Source: Planctomycetota bacterium
GTDB lineage: Bacteria; Planctomycetota; Phycisphaerae; UBA1845
NCBI GenBank assembly: GCA_024275565.1
Contig: JAJRYY010000077.1
Location: 1-35,717 of the forward strand
Direction: 5' to 3'
DNA: 35,717 nucleotides
The position numbers were made by a program, and so were the translations under genes. Below, one piece after another: positions 22,057-30,600 of the stretch; positions within the stretch are counted from its first letter, which is position 1, and each line of letters starts with the position of its first letter. The notes under the pieces are model-generated. The model was not told the origin of the DNA, did no database searches, and saw nothing but the letters and a program-made list of their open reading frames with translations.

Positions 22057-24209
22057 TATCGTTGATTGAGCATGTCGAGGAAGCGGAAGAACCGTCGCAC
22101 CAGGCTGGTTCCTATGGTTTCTGAGTCGGCACGCATTCGCAGGTTGCAGACCACGCCGTAGATGTGTTTGTACGATTCAGCCTCGATTGCTTCAACCGTG
22201 ATCTCAAAATAGGGCTGCTGTGCTCGTGAGTTTTTCTCCAACACTGCAATGTCTCCCCCTCCGGTATGCGTGAGCGCTTCTTTGTGGATGGTTCGAGAGC
22301 CAGTCGGTGCAACGCGCGTGATGATGCCCTGGATGACACGATCGGGCGATGTTATGGTACGAATTTCGACGGTGTCGCCAACTTCTGGACGGGCGGTCGC
22401 GATTTCGTTTTCAGTCAGAATCGCTCGCACTTGCCATGCACCGGATACGATGGCAGCGATCGGCTCGCCGACCTGCAGATAGCGTCCCAAATCAGTCTCA
22501 CGAAGTCCTTTGATGATGGTGCCTCGATTTTCTGCTCGAACCGTCAGCTCATCGACTTCAGCCTGGCGATTCTGAAGCTCCAACTGATACACAGCCAATT
22601 GCTCTTTTTCGCGTAGCGCAAGGATTGGATCGTGGATCAGGAGGGCATTGTAGCGTATGTTCGAGGCTTCGATGACAGCTGAGACTTCAATGATGCGTTC
22701 ATTCAGTGTATCGTGTTCGAGTATGGCAATGATGTCGCCTTGCTCGAGCTGGTCTCCCAGACGTGCGGGGATCGTCTGGATAAATCCATCAACGCCTGCG
22801 TGGATGACACTTTCGTTCTGTCGTTCGAAGACTCCACTTGCATAGACCGAGGTTGGTATTGGCAGGAGCGAGAGTGCGGTTGGCAAGCCTACCAGGACCA
22901 TGATGCTCATTGCAATTGCCCTTCTACGCACTCGGATAGTTTCCTCCGCTTTCCACAAGTACAACGTCAGGCGTTTCAGTGATCCCACAATGAATTTCCC
23001 CAGGAGGAGGGCGGCGGCCACGATGCCTACCCCTGGGATTTTCATGGCGACGAGCGTTGCAATGCCGAGTGTGATAGCGATTCGGTAGATCGAGGAAGCG
23101 ACGCCGAGGCAGAAGAGGAACAATCTCGCCCACCTGCTGCCAGAGGGTGGTGGCGATTGAATTGACAGGAAGATCCGCTTTGCAATATTGGTGACATATT
23201 GAGTAGATCTCTGTCTGAGGTTGGGAATCTCAAGAACGTCGCTGAGTACATAATATCCGTCGAATCGCATGAGCGGGCTGATATTGAAGAGGATGGTGAT
23301 GACACTTGCGAGCAGGATGATGTTATACGCCAGGTCGTGCAGCATGCCCGGACTTGTCACGGACCAGACGAGTACGGCGCATGCTGCGAAGATACTCTCA
23401 ACATACATGCCTGCCATGGAAACGATGATTCTATCTCGTCTCCTTGTGAAACCCCAGCATGCGGTTGCATCGACATACGCGCATGGGGTGAACATGATGA
23501 GGTATGCGCCCATTTCGGGTACATATCCCCCGAAGAGTTTTGTGGCGTAAGCGTGTCCGAATTCGTGGAAAAGCTTCAAGACTATGAGTGTCAACCACAT
23601 CAGGGGTAGATTTTGCGGTAACAGGACACCCTGAATTGGCTGGAGTAGCTGGGGGAAGCCCTTGAATGCCACATAACCCGCGAAGATGATAAGACAGATC
23701 CACGCTCCAAAGAACCAGCGACTGAAAATGTGTCTTGCGTAGGGGAGCGTTCTTTCAAGGAAGCTGTCCGGGTTGAACAGTGGAATCTGAAGGAAGAGAA
23801 TCCCCGTGATCTGCTGCTTCAATCGTTGCTGTTTGAGGCGGACGTTGCGTTGATAGAGCAGTTTGTCGTCGGAGAAGGGCAGGCTTAGAAATCCCAACTG
23901 ATGGAGTCGGAACACGAACTGATAGAAGTGCTCCTCGTCCTCCTGTTGCAGGTTGTTGTCTTCGCATAACATTTCGAAGATCTCCTGCAACTCGCGACGC
24001 TGGTCAATAGCGATGAATATGTTGTAGTTCGCGGGGTCGAAGCGGTGACTTTGGAGTGTCATGGGGTCGGTCACGACATAGGATGGTTCGCCCCTGAATA
24101 AATGACGTGTGACCGTCAGTTCCTGGCGCGTGCCGGCTCGGACATTGCGCAGTCGATCTGCGTAGGAGCTCTTCGGTGCTGCACTATCAGGTACTGTTTT
24201 TGCGGTCAT
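22056..24209 (-). CDS. M50 (site-2-protease-type) peptidase fused to HlyD-like adaptor
   Basis: The protein has 717 residues. An N-terminal soluble region (about 1-150) is followed by a polytopic membrane domain of roughly six or seven helices. It contains the zinc site HEFGH (215-219) and the third-ligand motif NISPLMRFDGYY (N309 to D317), both canonical for M50 metallopeptidases. After about residue 455 the chain becomes a periplasmic adaptor: lipoyl-like half SVIHAGVDGFIQTIPARLGD, a coiled-coil hairpin, the second half ENRGTIIKGL, and beta-barrel segments. The same protein could therefore process a substrate in the membrane and contact the periplasmic part of an exporter. The start at 24209 forms an ATGA overlap with the upstream gene's TGA. 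The longer ORF start is rejected on that basis. Confidence 0.88.
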   Translation of the reverse strand: MTAKTVPDSAAPKSSYADRLRNVRAGTRQELTVTRHLFRGEPSYVVTDPMTLQSHRFDPANYNIFIAIDQRRELQEIFEMLCEDNNLQQEDEEHFYQFVFRLHQLGFLSLPFSDDKLLYQRNVRLKQQRLKQQITGILFLQIPLFNPDSFLERTLPYARHIFSRWFFGAWICLIIFAGYVAFKGFPQLLQPIQGVLLPQNLPLMWLTLIVLKLFHEFGHAYATKLFGGYVPEMGAYLIMFTPCAYVDATACWGFTRRRDRIIVSMAGMYVESIFAACAVLVWSVTSPGMLHDLAYNIILLASVITILFNISPLMRFDGYYVLSDVLEIPNLRQRSTQYVTNIAKRIFLSIQSPPPSGSRWARLFLFCLGVASSIYRIAITLGIATLVAMKIPGVGIVAAALLLGKFIVGSLKRLTLYLWKAEETIRVRRRAIAMSIMVLVGLPTALSLLPIPTSVYASGVFERQNESVIHAGVDGFIQTIPARLGDQLEQGDIIAILEHDTLNERIIEVSAVIEASNIRYNALLIHDPILALREKEQLAVYQLELQNRQAEVDELTVRAENRGTIIKGLRETDLGRYLQVGEPIAAIVSGAWQVRAILTENEIATARPEVGDTVEIRTITSPDRVIQGIITRVAPTGSRTIHKEALTHTGGGDIAVLEKNSRAQQPYFEITVEAIEAESYKHIYGVVCNLRMRADSETIGTSLVRRFFRFLDMLNQR

Positions 24210-26086
24210 AACCAGAGCTTCAACTGTAGGTAATCGACGATTCTGTGGACTCCAATCCACCACACGGGACGACGTCCAACGTGGATCCTGGCCACTCCTT
24301 CCATGCCGGGTCGAATCCAGTATTCGTCAAGATCGGCGATGGCTTCAACGACACATGCATTTCCACGTTCGCGAATTTCGGTCTGAGGAAGGATGCGTGA
24401 GATGCGCAGGGTCCGCGTTTGTCCCGGGCGGGCGATTGTGGCAAAGCTGCCAGTCAGATCGAGGGTCATTTCATCGGCATCTGACTCGGGAACAGCCAAT
24501 TCGATGATCATTCCATGGTGTGGTGCGATTTCAAAAAGTGGATCTCCGAGTGCGACGATGCTACCGATTCGTTTTCGTAAATCACCCGCGACCACGACTC
24601 CGTCAATTGGCGATCGAAACGTGCATCGCTCGATCCTTGTTTCAAGAATGTCCAGTCTGGCGCGTGCGAGCCTCTGATTGGCCAATGCGAGCTGGAAATC
24701 CACAGGATTGTCCTCAGCCATCGCCTGATCTTTTTCAAGCTCGTAGATGTTCAGTTCGGCATTTAGTTCGGTTTTACTCTGCTGGAGATCGCGTTGATCA
24801 AAGCTACAGAGCAGGTCGCCACGTTTGACCAGATCTCCCTGCTGAACATGGGTTTGTAACAGCACCGCATCGAAAGGCGCCGAAATGTGTCTGATCTCAC
24901 TTGGTTTGATGACGCAAGGAATGGTGAGGTTGTAATCGATCTTGCCAAATGTGATCCATGCTGTGGCTGCGATAATGAGCAAGGCAATGATCTTGCGACC
25001 CATTTTTCCTTTTTCCAGAAGACGCTTCACGGCGGTGGTTGCAGAATCGACCCCGTGACGGTGCAATCCCCGGTTGGCTTTGTGTAAGAGGAGCAACGCG
25101 GAGGCAAAGGGTTCTACATTTGAGAGGACTTGTTCAATCTGCTCCTTGGTAAAGGGGCGACCTGCACCTCTGCGGAGGCTGAGGATGGCGACTACTTTAT
25201 CTTGTGCGTGGAGCGGAAGGGAGGCGACAGTATCTCCTTTGACGCACTCTCGCCATTGCTGGTGCAGGCGATACTTCGAGCCGACATCATCTGTAGACCA
25301 TACGCCTTCGTCCGCACATACCATGATGCGGTCGGCATCATAGCACTCTTCCATGGCTGCCTGTATGGTTCGGACCCCTGAGCTTTGCCTGGCGACGCGA
25401 TCAAGCCCTGAAATGGACAAGATCTTCACCTGCTTGCGCGTGGTCATCCCTAGAGCGACCTGTTCACAGTCCAGTTTATTGCGTAGATTGTTGGTAATAG
25501 CGAAAGCGAGCTGTTCTGGTGTTACATATTGAGATGCCTGGTTCATCGCCTGGTTTACGTCACCGGATGATACTTTGCGCTCCTGCGTCTGCTGTTCTTC
25601 TCGCCCGGCGAAGGATGCGTAGCATGTCAGCGACTCGAGGAACAGCAGTTTTCGTGCAACGTCGAACGAGCCAGTGCGCCCGACGATGAGGGCGATGGCT
25701 CCGATGGGTTCTTGCGAAGTGTCAAACAACGTTGCTGCGAGTAATGCGATCCTGGATTCACCATCCCTGGAATCGAGGAGCCTGGCTTTGCTTCCCACTT
25801 CGGTCATAGATTCTGTCAGGAACTGCTGCACCCCGGGCATCCAAAACTGTGCATTTTTCTGATCGGACTGAAACTCGTGCTCTATAACCTCCGAACCATG
25901 CCGGACAGAGATGGCGGCACAGGGACTTGCAAGCGCCTTTGCAACGATCTGCATGACATCGTCGTAGTAGTGATGGCGTGATTGCTTCGACCATACCAAC
26001 GCCGCCAGCTCAGCATACGAGTTGAATGCTGCCGTCTCGTCGCTTGGCGCGGGGGTTATTGGTTTTGCAGTGGTTGTTGTCCCCAT
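24206..26086 (-). CDS. GAF-domain HlyD-family membrane fusion protein
   Basis: The protein has 626 residues. Residues about 25-165 and 190-335 are two GAF-like sensory regions (for example HAQDKVVAILSLRRGAGRPF followed by TKEQIEQVLSNVEPFAS). One membrane helix follows at 366-381 (IIALLIIAATAWITF). The rest is a HlyD-type adaptor: lipoyl half HISAPFDAVLLQTHVQQGDL, a coiled-coil hairpin (LQQSKTELNAELNIYELEKD, LARARLDILETRIERC), second half FRSPIDGVVVAGDLR, then the barrel domain. The topology places a cytoplasmic sensor on a periplasmic adaptor, which is unusual among T1SS adaptors. It lies 29 nt after the PilZ gene and overlaps the M50-HlyD gene by 4 nt, so it is part of the same operon. The GAF ligand cannot be told from sequence. 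Confidence 0.85.
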   Translation of the reverse strand: MGTTTTAKPITPAPSDETAAFNSYAELAALVWSKQSRHHYYDDVMQIVAKALASPCAAISVRHGSEVIEHEFQSDQKNAQFWMPGVQQFLTESMTEVGSKARLLDSRDGESRIALLAATLFDTSQEPIGAIALIVGRTGSFDVARKLLFLESLTCYASFAGREEQQTQERKVSSGDVNQAMNQASQYVTPEQLAFAITNNLRNKLDCEQVALGMTTRKQVKILSISGLDRVARQSSGVRTIQAAMEECYDADRIMVCADEGVWSTDDVGSKYRLHQQWRECVKGDTVASLPLHAQDKVVAILSLRRGAGRPFTKEQIEQVLSNVEPFASALLLLHKANRGLHRHGVDSATTAVKRLLEKGKMGRKIIALLIIAATAWITFGKIDYNLTIPCVIKPSEIRHISAPFDAVLLQTHVQQGDLVKRGDLLCSFDQRDLQQSKTELNAELNIYELEKDQAMAEDNPVDFQLALANQRLARARLDILETRIERCTFRSPIDGVVVAGDLRKRIGSIVALGDPLFEIAPHHGMIIELAVPESDADEMTLDLTGSFATIARPGQTRTLRISRILPQTEIRERGNACVVEAIADLDEYWIRPGMEGVARIHVGRRPVWWIGVHRIVDYLQLKLWL

Positions 26087-26115
26087 CTGCGAATCGGTGC
26101 TCCCGTTTACCCAGA

Positions 26116-26544
26116 CTACGATTTGGTGGTCCTTGCCGATGCATTAAAACTAGTCGGCAAACTGATCGTTGCGAAAAAGCGAAAGCCACACTCGAACGCG
26201 TCTTCCCGCACGAGGTGGGCACGCATACATCTGGCAAAGGTCGTTGGCAGATCGATCTTGGACCGTTCAAATTCAAGCCGATAGACGTCACCAACTCTTG
26301 CTGGAAGAGGCAGGAGCAAACCACATCCGCCTTGTGAGATATCGCCGGTGACACCTTTGACTTTGAGATCTCGTAATTCGCTGGTGTTGGCTGAACGCAG
26401 GGTCACGCCAGCCTTGACGATGATGCGAAAATGATCGCGTCTTGCTCTGATCTCTTCCGGAGTATTTCGTTCCAGTTCTTCAAATAAATCAAAAGCCTGC
26501 TCTTGATTGTTCGTATCCATCTCATTGTTGAGGTCTTCAAACAT
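26116..26544 (-). CDS. PilZ-domain protein (predicted c-di-GMP receptor)
   Basis: The protein has 142 residues. After an acidic N-terminus, the PilZ domain (about 33-130) has both nucleotide-binding signatures: RxxxR as R36-D-H-F-R40 in RARRDHFRI, and DxSxxG as D68-I-S70-Q-G-G73 in VTGDISQGGCGLLLP. Known PilZ proteins with both motifs bind cyclic di-GMP and switch partner activity. It lies between two adaptor genes, 32 nt after one and 29 nt before the other. This suggests it tunes the assembly or activity of the export machinery (inference). The ATG at 26544 has GGGAG about 10 nt upstream. The ATG at 26520 is the alternative start. Confidence 0.87.
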   Translation of the reverse strand: MFEDLNNEMDTNNQEQAFDLFEELERNTPEEIRARRDHFRIIVKAGVTLRSANTSELRDLKVKGVTGDISQGGCGLLLPLPARVGDVYRLEFERSKIDLPTTFARCMRAHLVREDAFECGFRFFATISLPTSFNASARTTKS

Positions 26545-26576
26545 TACAGTGATGCTCCCGGAATCGCATTGGCGTC

Positions 26577-27548
26577 TTACTCGTGCTTTGATACCGTCCG
26601 AAACTCATTGGACTTTGTCATGTCGGATACAGATTTGGCGTTCAGAACCTGCACCCCGGGCAGTGGGGCTGCAAAATCCACACGGACTTTCTGACCGGAT
26701 ATCCAACCACCATCGCCATTGTCGACGCGGAGCTTGACCTTCATCGTTTGGCTGGCTGGGTCGATAACCGGGCTTGCGTAAATCACCTCAGCGACTCTCG
26801 CTTCCAGGCGGGTATCAACGGGATGAACTGCGACGCGACTGCCAACCTTGATGGCGCGGGCGGCGTGTAATGGGCAGTCAAGGGATACAATGAGAGGATT
26901 CAGTGCGACAATTCTGAGAATGTCCTCGCCCACCTGAACGGTTTCTCCCTCTTCCTTGAACACCTCAATAATATATCCGGTAAACGGGGCACGCAGGTGA
27001 AACCTCTCAAAGAGCAGTCTCTGAAACGTGTGGTCACGCACTGCCAGCTCGTGCTCGAATCTGGCTTCCTCGTATTTGAGACGAGTCGTATCCGCGATCG
27101 CCTGGATGTCCTGTAATTCCTTGTTGCTGGCGCTGTCATCTCCCATCAATTCCCGAATGCGCTCAAGATCCAGAGACGCCTGAGTCATCTTTACCAGCGC
27201 CAACTCGATGGCGATCAACGACTTCGCCTCAGCCTCAGCCTTTTCCACTCGGACCCGCTGGACACCGTCATCCAGAACAACCAGGAGTGTTCCCTGCTCG
27301 ACGAGCTGGCCTTCGGAAACGGTCAACTCTGTGATGCGAGCGGGTTGGATCGAGCCGAGGGTCGCTTCTCGATGAGGTCGGGTGATTCCGTCCACGTTGC
27401 CGATCGCAGCCAGTCGAGCTGATATTTCCTGCTTCGGGCTCTCGTCGCCTGGTGGCGATGCGCTTACCTGGCCAACTTCCAGGCACGCACAAATGGCAAG
27501 AAGGGTAAGTAACATCGGACTATGATGAGACGTTGGATCAAAGTGCAT
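26577..27548 (-). CDS. Efflux-type periplasmic adaptor subunit (RND/HlyD family)
   Basis: The protein has 323 residues and a cleavable-looking signal sequence (MLLTLLAICACLEVGQVSAS). The lipoyl-like half LGSIQPARITELTVSEGQLV is followed by an alpha-helical hairpin of about 90 residues (KAEAEAKSLIAIELALVKMT, FEHELAVRDHTFQRLLFERF). The second half LRAPFTGYIIEVFKEEGETV and a beta-barrel with VHPVDTRLEARVAEVIYASP complete the fold. Such adaptors bridge inner-membrane pumps and outer-membrane channels, yet no RND pump or TolC is next to it. It starts 113 nt after the giant-protein gene and is followed by the PilZ gene, so the genes are likely co-transcribed. The ATG at 27515, just before the hydrophobic core, is an alternative start. 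Confidence 0.85.
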   Translation of the reverse strand: MHFDPTSHHSPMLLTLLAICACLEVGQVSASPPGDESPKQEISARLAAIGNVDGITRPHREATLGSIQPARITELTVSEGQLVEQGTLLVVLDDGVQRVRVEKAEAEAKSLIAIELALVKMTQASLDLERIRELMGDDSASNKELQDIQAIADTTRLKYEEARFEHELAVRDHTFQRLLFERFHLRAPFTGYIIEVFKEEGETVQVGEDILRIVALNPLIVSLDCPLHAARAIKVGSRVAVHPVDTRLEARVAEVIYASPVIDPASQTMKVKLRVDNGDGGWISGQKVRVDFAAPLPGVQVLNAKSVSDMTKSNEFRTVSKHE

Positions 27549-27661
27549 TCTCGATTCACCCCGACAAAAGAGACGAGGAGCTTCTGGCGCACGCAGCGAC
27601 GTGCGAACCCACTCCGGACCCTACATCGGCTTTTCGGGGTTTCTGTGTTAATACACAGCAT

Positions 27662-30600
27662 TTATCGGCGACCTTTGATCTGTTTTTCGTCCGGTAACCG
27701 ATCGCCGCTGGTCTGATTTTCGGGTCTGCCAAGCCCTCTCACCAAACCCCAGAGAAGTGCAAAGTATCCTCCTGGCGAAGTCGCACCAGCCTCTTGTGGC
27801 GCCTCTTCGTTGCGCGATGCTTCAGCATCGGTGAGTGCTGGTCCATCGGCGAGAGAGTACGCCTCACTTTCGATTGGCTTACCAGTCATACCGAAATCCC
27901 ACTCTGGCAGATCTGCGAGGTCCGATATTACAAGTCCCTCGTCATTTTCAGGTTGGACCGTCTGATATAAGGTGTGAAAATCTCCTGTGGTGAAATTTTT
28001 CGGTACGTTCGGCTGACCTGCCTGGAGGATGTCGAAATCTTTGGTTGTAAACTCCGTCTCAATCTCCTCCGTCTCGATCTCTACAGACGGATAATTAGTG
28101 CCGCTAACAGCAGCAAACACGTCGATGTCGGGTAACGATGCGTCTATCGGTGCTGGAGCATCATCCTCCACTGAATCCTTGAAATCCTCCTGAGGATCAA
28201 GGACTTCCAAATCCTCCATACCGTCCCATATTACCGCCTCCTCTGTCTCCTCCGCATCGGTAGTTGCAGGCGTGTCCTGGGTCGTGTCTGTCGTGACGAG
28301 CTCTAGCGTCGTGACGTCCCCTATCGGTGGGACGGGTACTTCGGGATTGGTCTGAACGATCACGTTATCGGTCGCTGGCGGAGGAGTGTTGATTTCTGCG
28401 CCCGGCGCATCGATCACCAAACTCTCCGGTTGAATGTCAACTGTATCTGGGGTAGTGGGTGTTCTCGGAACATCGACGCCTGGCGGAGTTATCGGACCAT
28501 TGACGCCTGGTGAGGTTATCGGAGGTGGGTCCACGGGTGTTGATTCCGTGGCGTCTACGACTTCGCCCACCTCATCGGTTATCGGGTCTGCTGGTGGTTC
28601 CACCACATCAACGAGCGAAGCCGAGGTGTCCTCATTCACCGTTATCCAGACGGTGCCCGTGCTCGCATCCCCTGAGGGGTCACTTGCGGTGTAGGTAAAG
28701 GAATCTGAACCGACGAAGCCCGCGTTTGGTGTGTAGGTGAAGGTTCCGTCACCGTTGTGCGTCACTGTACCGTTGGTTGCCTGCGTGAAATTGCTGACCT
28801 CCAATGTTTCGCCCTCCGGATCGGCGTCGTTGGCCAGGACATTCTGGGTAGTCACTGGTACATCCTCTGTCGTTGCGACATTGTCATCCGTCGTCACAGG
28901 TGCCTCGTTTGGAGGAGGCGTTAGCGTGTCATCGTTAGCTTCATTGACGGTTACGTTGATGGTGGCTGTATCCGTCCCGCCCTTGCCATCTTCAATCGTG
29001 TATGTGAAGGAGTCATTGCCGACGAAACCGTCATTCGGCGTGTAGGTGAATGTTCCGTCATTGTTGTTTACCACGATACCATTGTTCGCCTGGGTGAAGC
29101 TCTGAATACCAAGCGTATCACCATCCGGATCGGAATCGTTGGCGAGTACGTTGCCGGTCGTGACGGCTTGATCTGCGGTTGTGCCCACCGCGTCGTTCGT
29201 CGCCGCAGGTCCAAGGTTGGCGATGTCGACGGTGACGTTGACGGTTGCAGTATCCGTTCCACCATTGCCATCATCCACCGTATATGTGAACGAATCGTTG
29301 CCAATAAAGTCGGCGTTTGGTGTGTAGGTGAATGTTCCGTCACCGTTGTTCACGACCGTACCGTTCGATCCCTGCGTAAACCCTGTGATGCTCAGGGTGT
29401 CGCCTTCCGTATCGGTATCGTTGGCCAGGACATTGTCCGTGGTGATTGCAATCTCTTCAACGGTGGTCATTGAGTCGTTCGTCGCCACAGGTCCGTCGTT
29501 GACTGCATCCACGTTAATCGAAAACGTTGCAGAGGATGTCGACCATGCATCCCCGTCGTTGACACTGAACTCAAAGTTCGTTGAACCATACCAGTTTGAA
29601 TCCGGTTCGAACGTCAAATCGCTGTTGTTCATTTGTGTCTGTGTGATCGTGTCGCCAGCGTTTACCGCAACACCATTGAGCTTCAACGTTCCGTTGGCCG
29701 GCAGTGAATCTACGCGGTAGAGTTCGATGTTGTCTCCGGCGTCGATCTCCGTACCTGTCAGCGTTACCACTGATCCGGACGCATCTTCGTTGATCGTCAG
29801 GCTGCCGGTGTCTGCCGTTGCAGCGTCGTTGACAGCAGTGACGTTCACGCTGAATGTAGCTGGTGTTGTGGACCAGGATTCGCCATCTCCTGCGCTGAAG
29901 GTGAAACTTGTCGTACCATTGTAGTTCGCATTCGGCGTGAACGTCAGGTCACCGTTGCTGATCTGAGTTGGTGTAATCGTGTCGCCAGCATTGATCGCGA
30001 CGCCATTGAGCTGGAGCGTACCACCCGACGGAAGGGTATCGATGCGGTAGTTCTCGATTGAATCCCCAATGTCGATCTCTGTACCTGTCAGCGTTATCGA
30101 GGTAGCTGAGTCATCTTCAGTGATGGTTATGTTTCCGGCGTTGGCTGTGGCTGCGTCGTTGACAGCGTTCACGTTAATCGAAAACGTTGCAGAGGATGCC
30201 GACCATATATCCCCGTCGTTGACACTGAAGTCAAAGTTCGTAGAACCGTGCCAGTTTGCATCCGGTTCGAACGTCAAATCGCTGTTGTTCATCTGCGTCT
30301 GCGTGATCGTATCGCCAGCGTTTACCGCAACGCCATTGAGCTTCAACGTTCCGTTGGCCGGCAGTGAATCTACGCGATAGAGTTCGATGTTGTCTCCGGC
30401 GTCGATCTCCGTACCTGTCAACGTTACCACTGATCCGGACGCATCTTCGTTGATCGTCATGCTACCGGTGTCTGCCGTTGCAGCGTCGTTGACTGCAGTA
30501 ACGTTCACGCTGAATGTGGCTGGTGTTGTGGACCAGGATTCACCATCTCCTGCGCTGAAGGTGAAACTTGTCGTACCGGCGTAGTTCGCGTTCGGCGTGA

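Noticed and set aside
27662-27770. A GlyGly-CTERM or LPXTG-like sorting signal at the giant protein's C-terminus
   Set aside because: The hydrophobic stretch GGYFALLWGLVRGLG is short, contains an Arg and is followed by more than 20 polar residues. There is no LPXTG and no adjacent basic cluster of the usual form.
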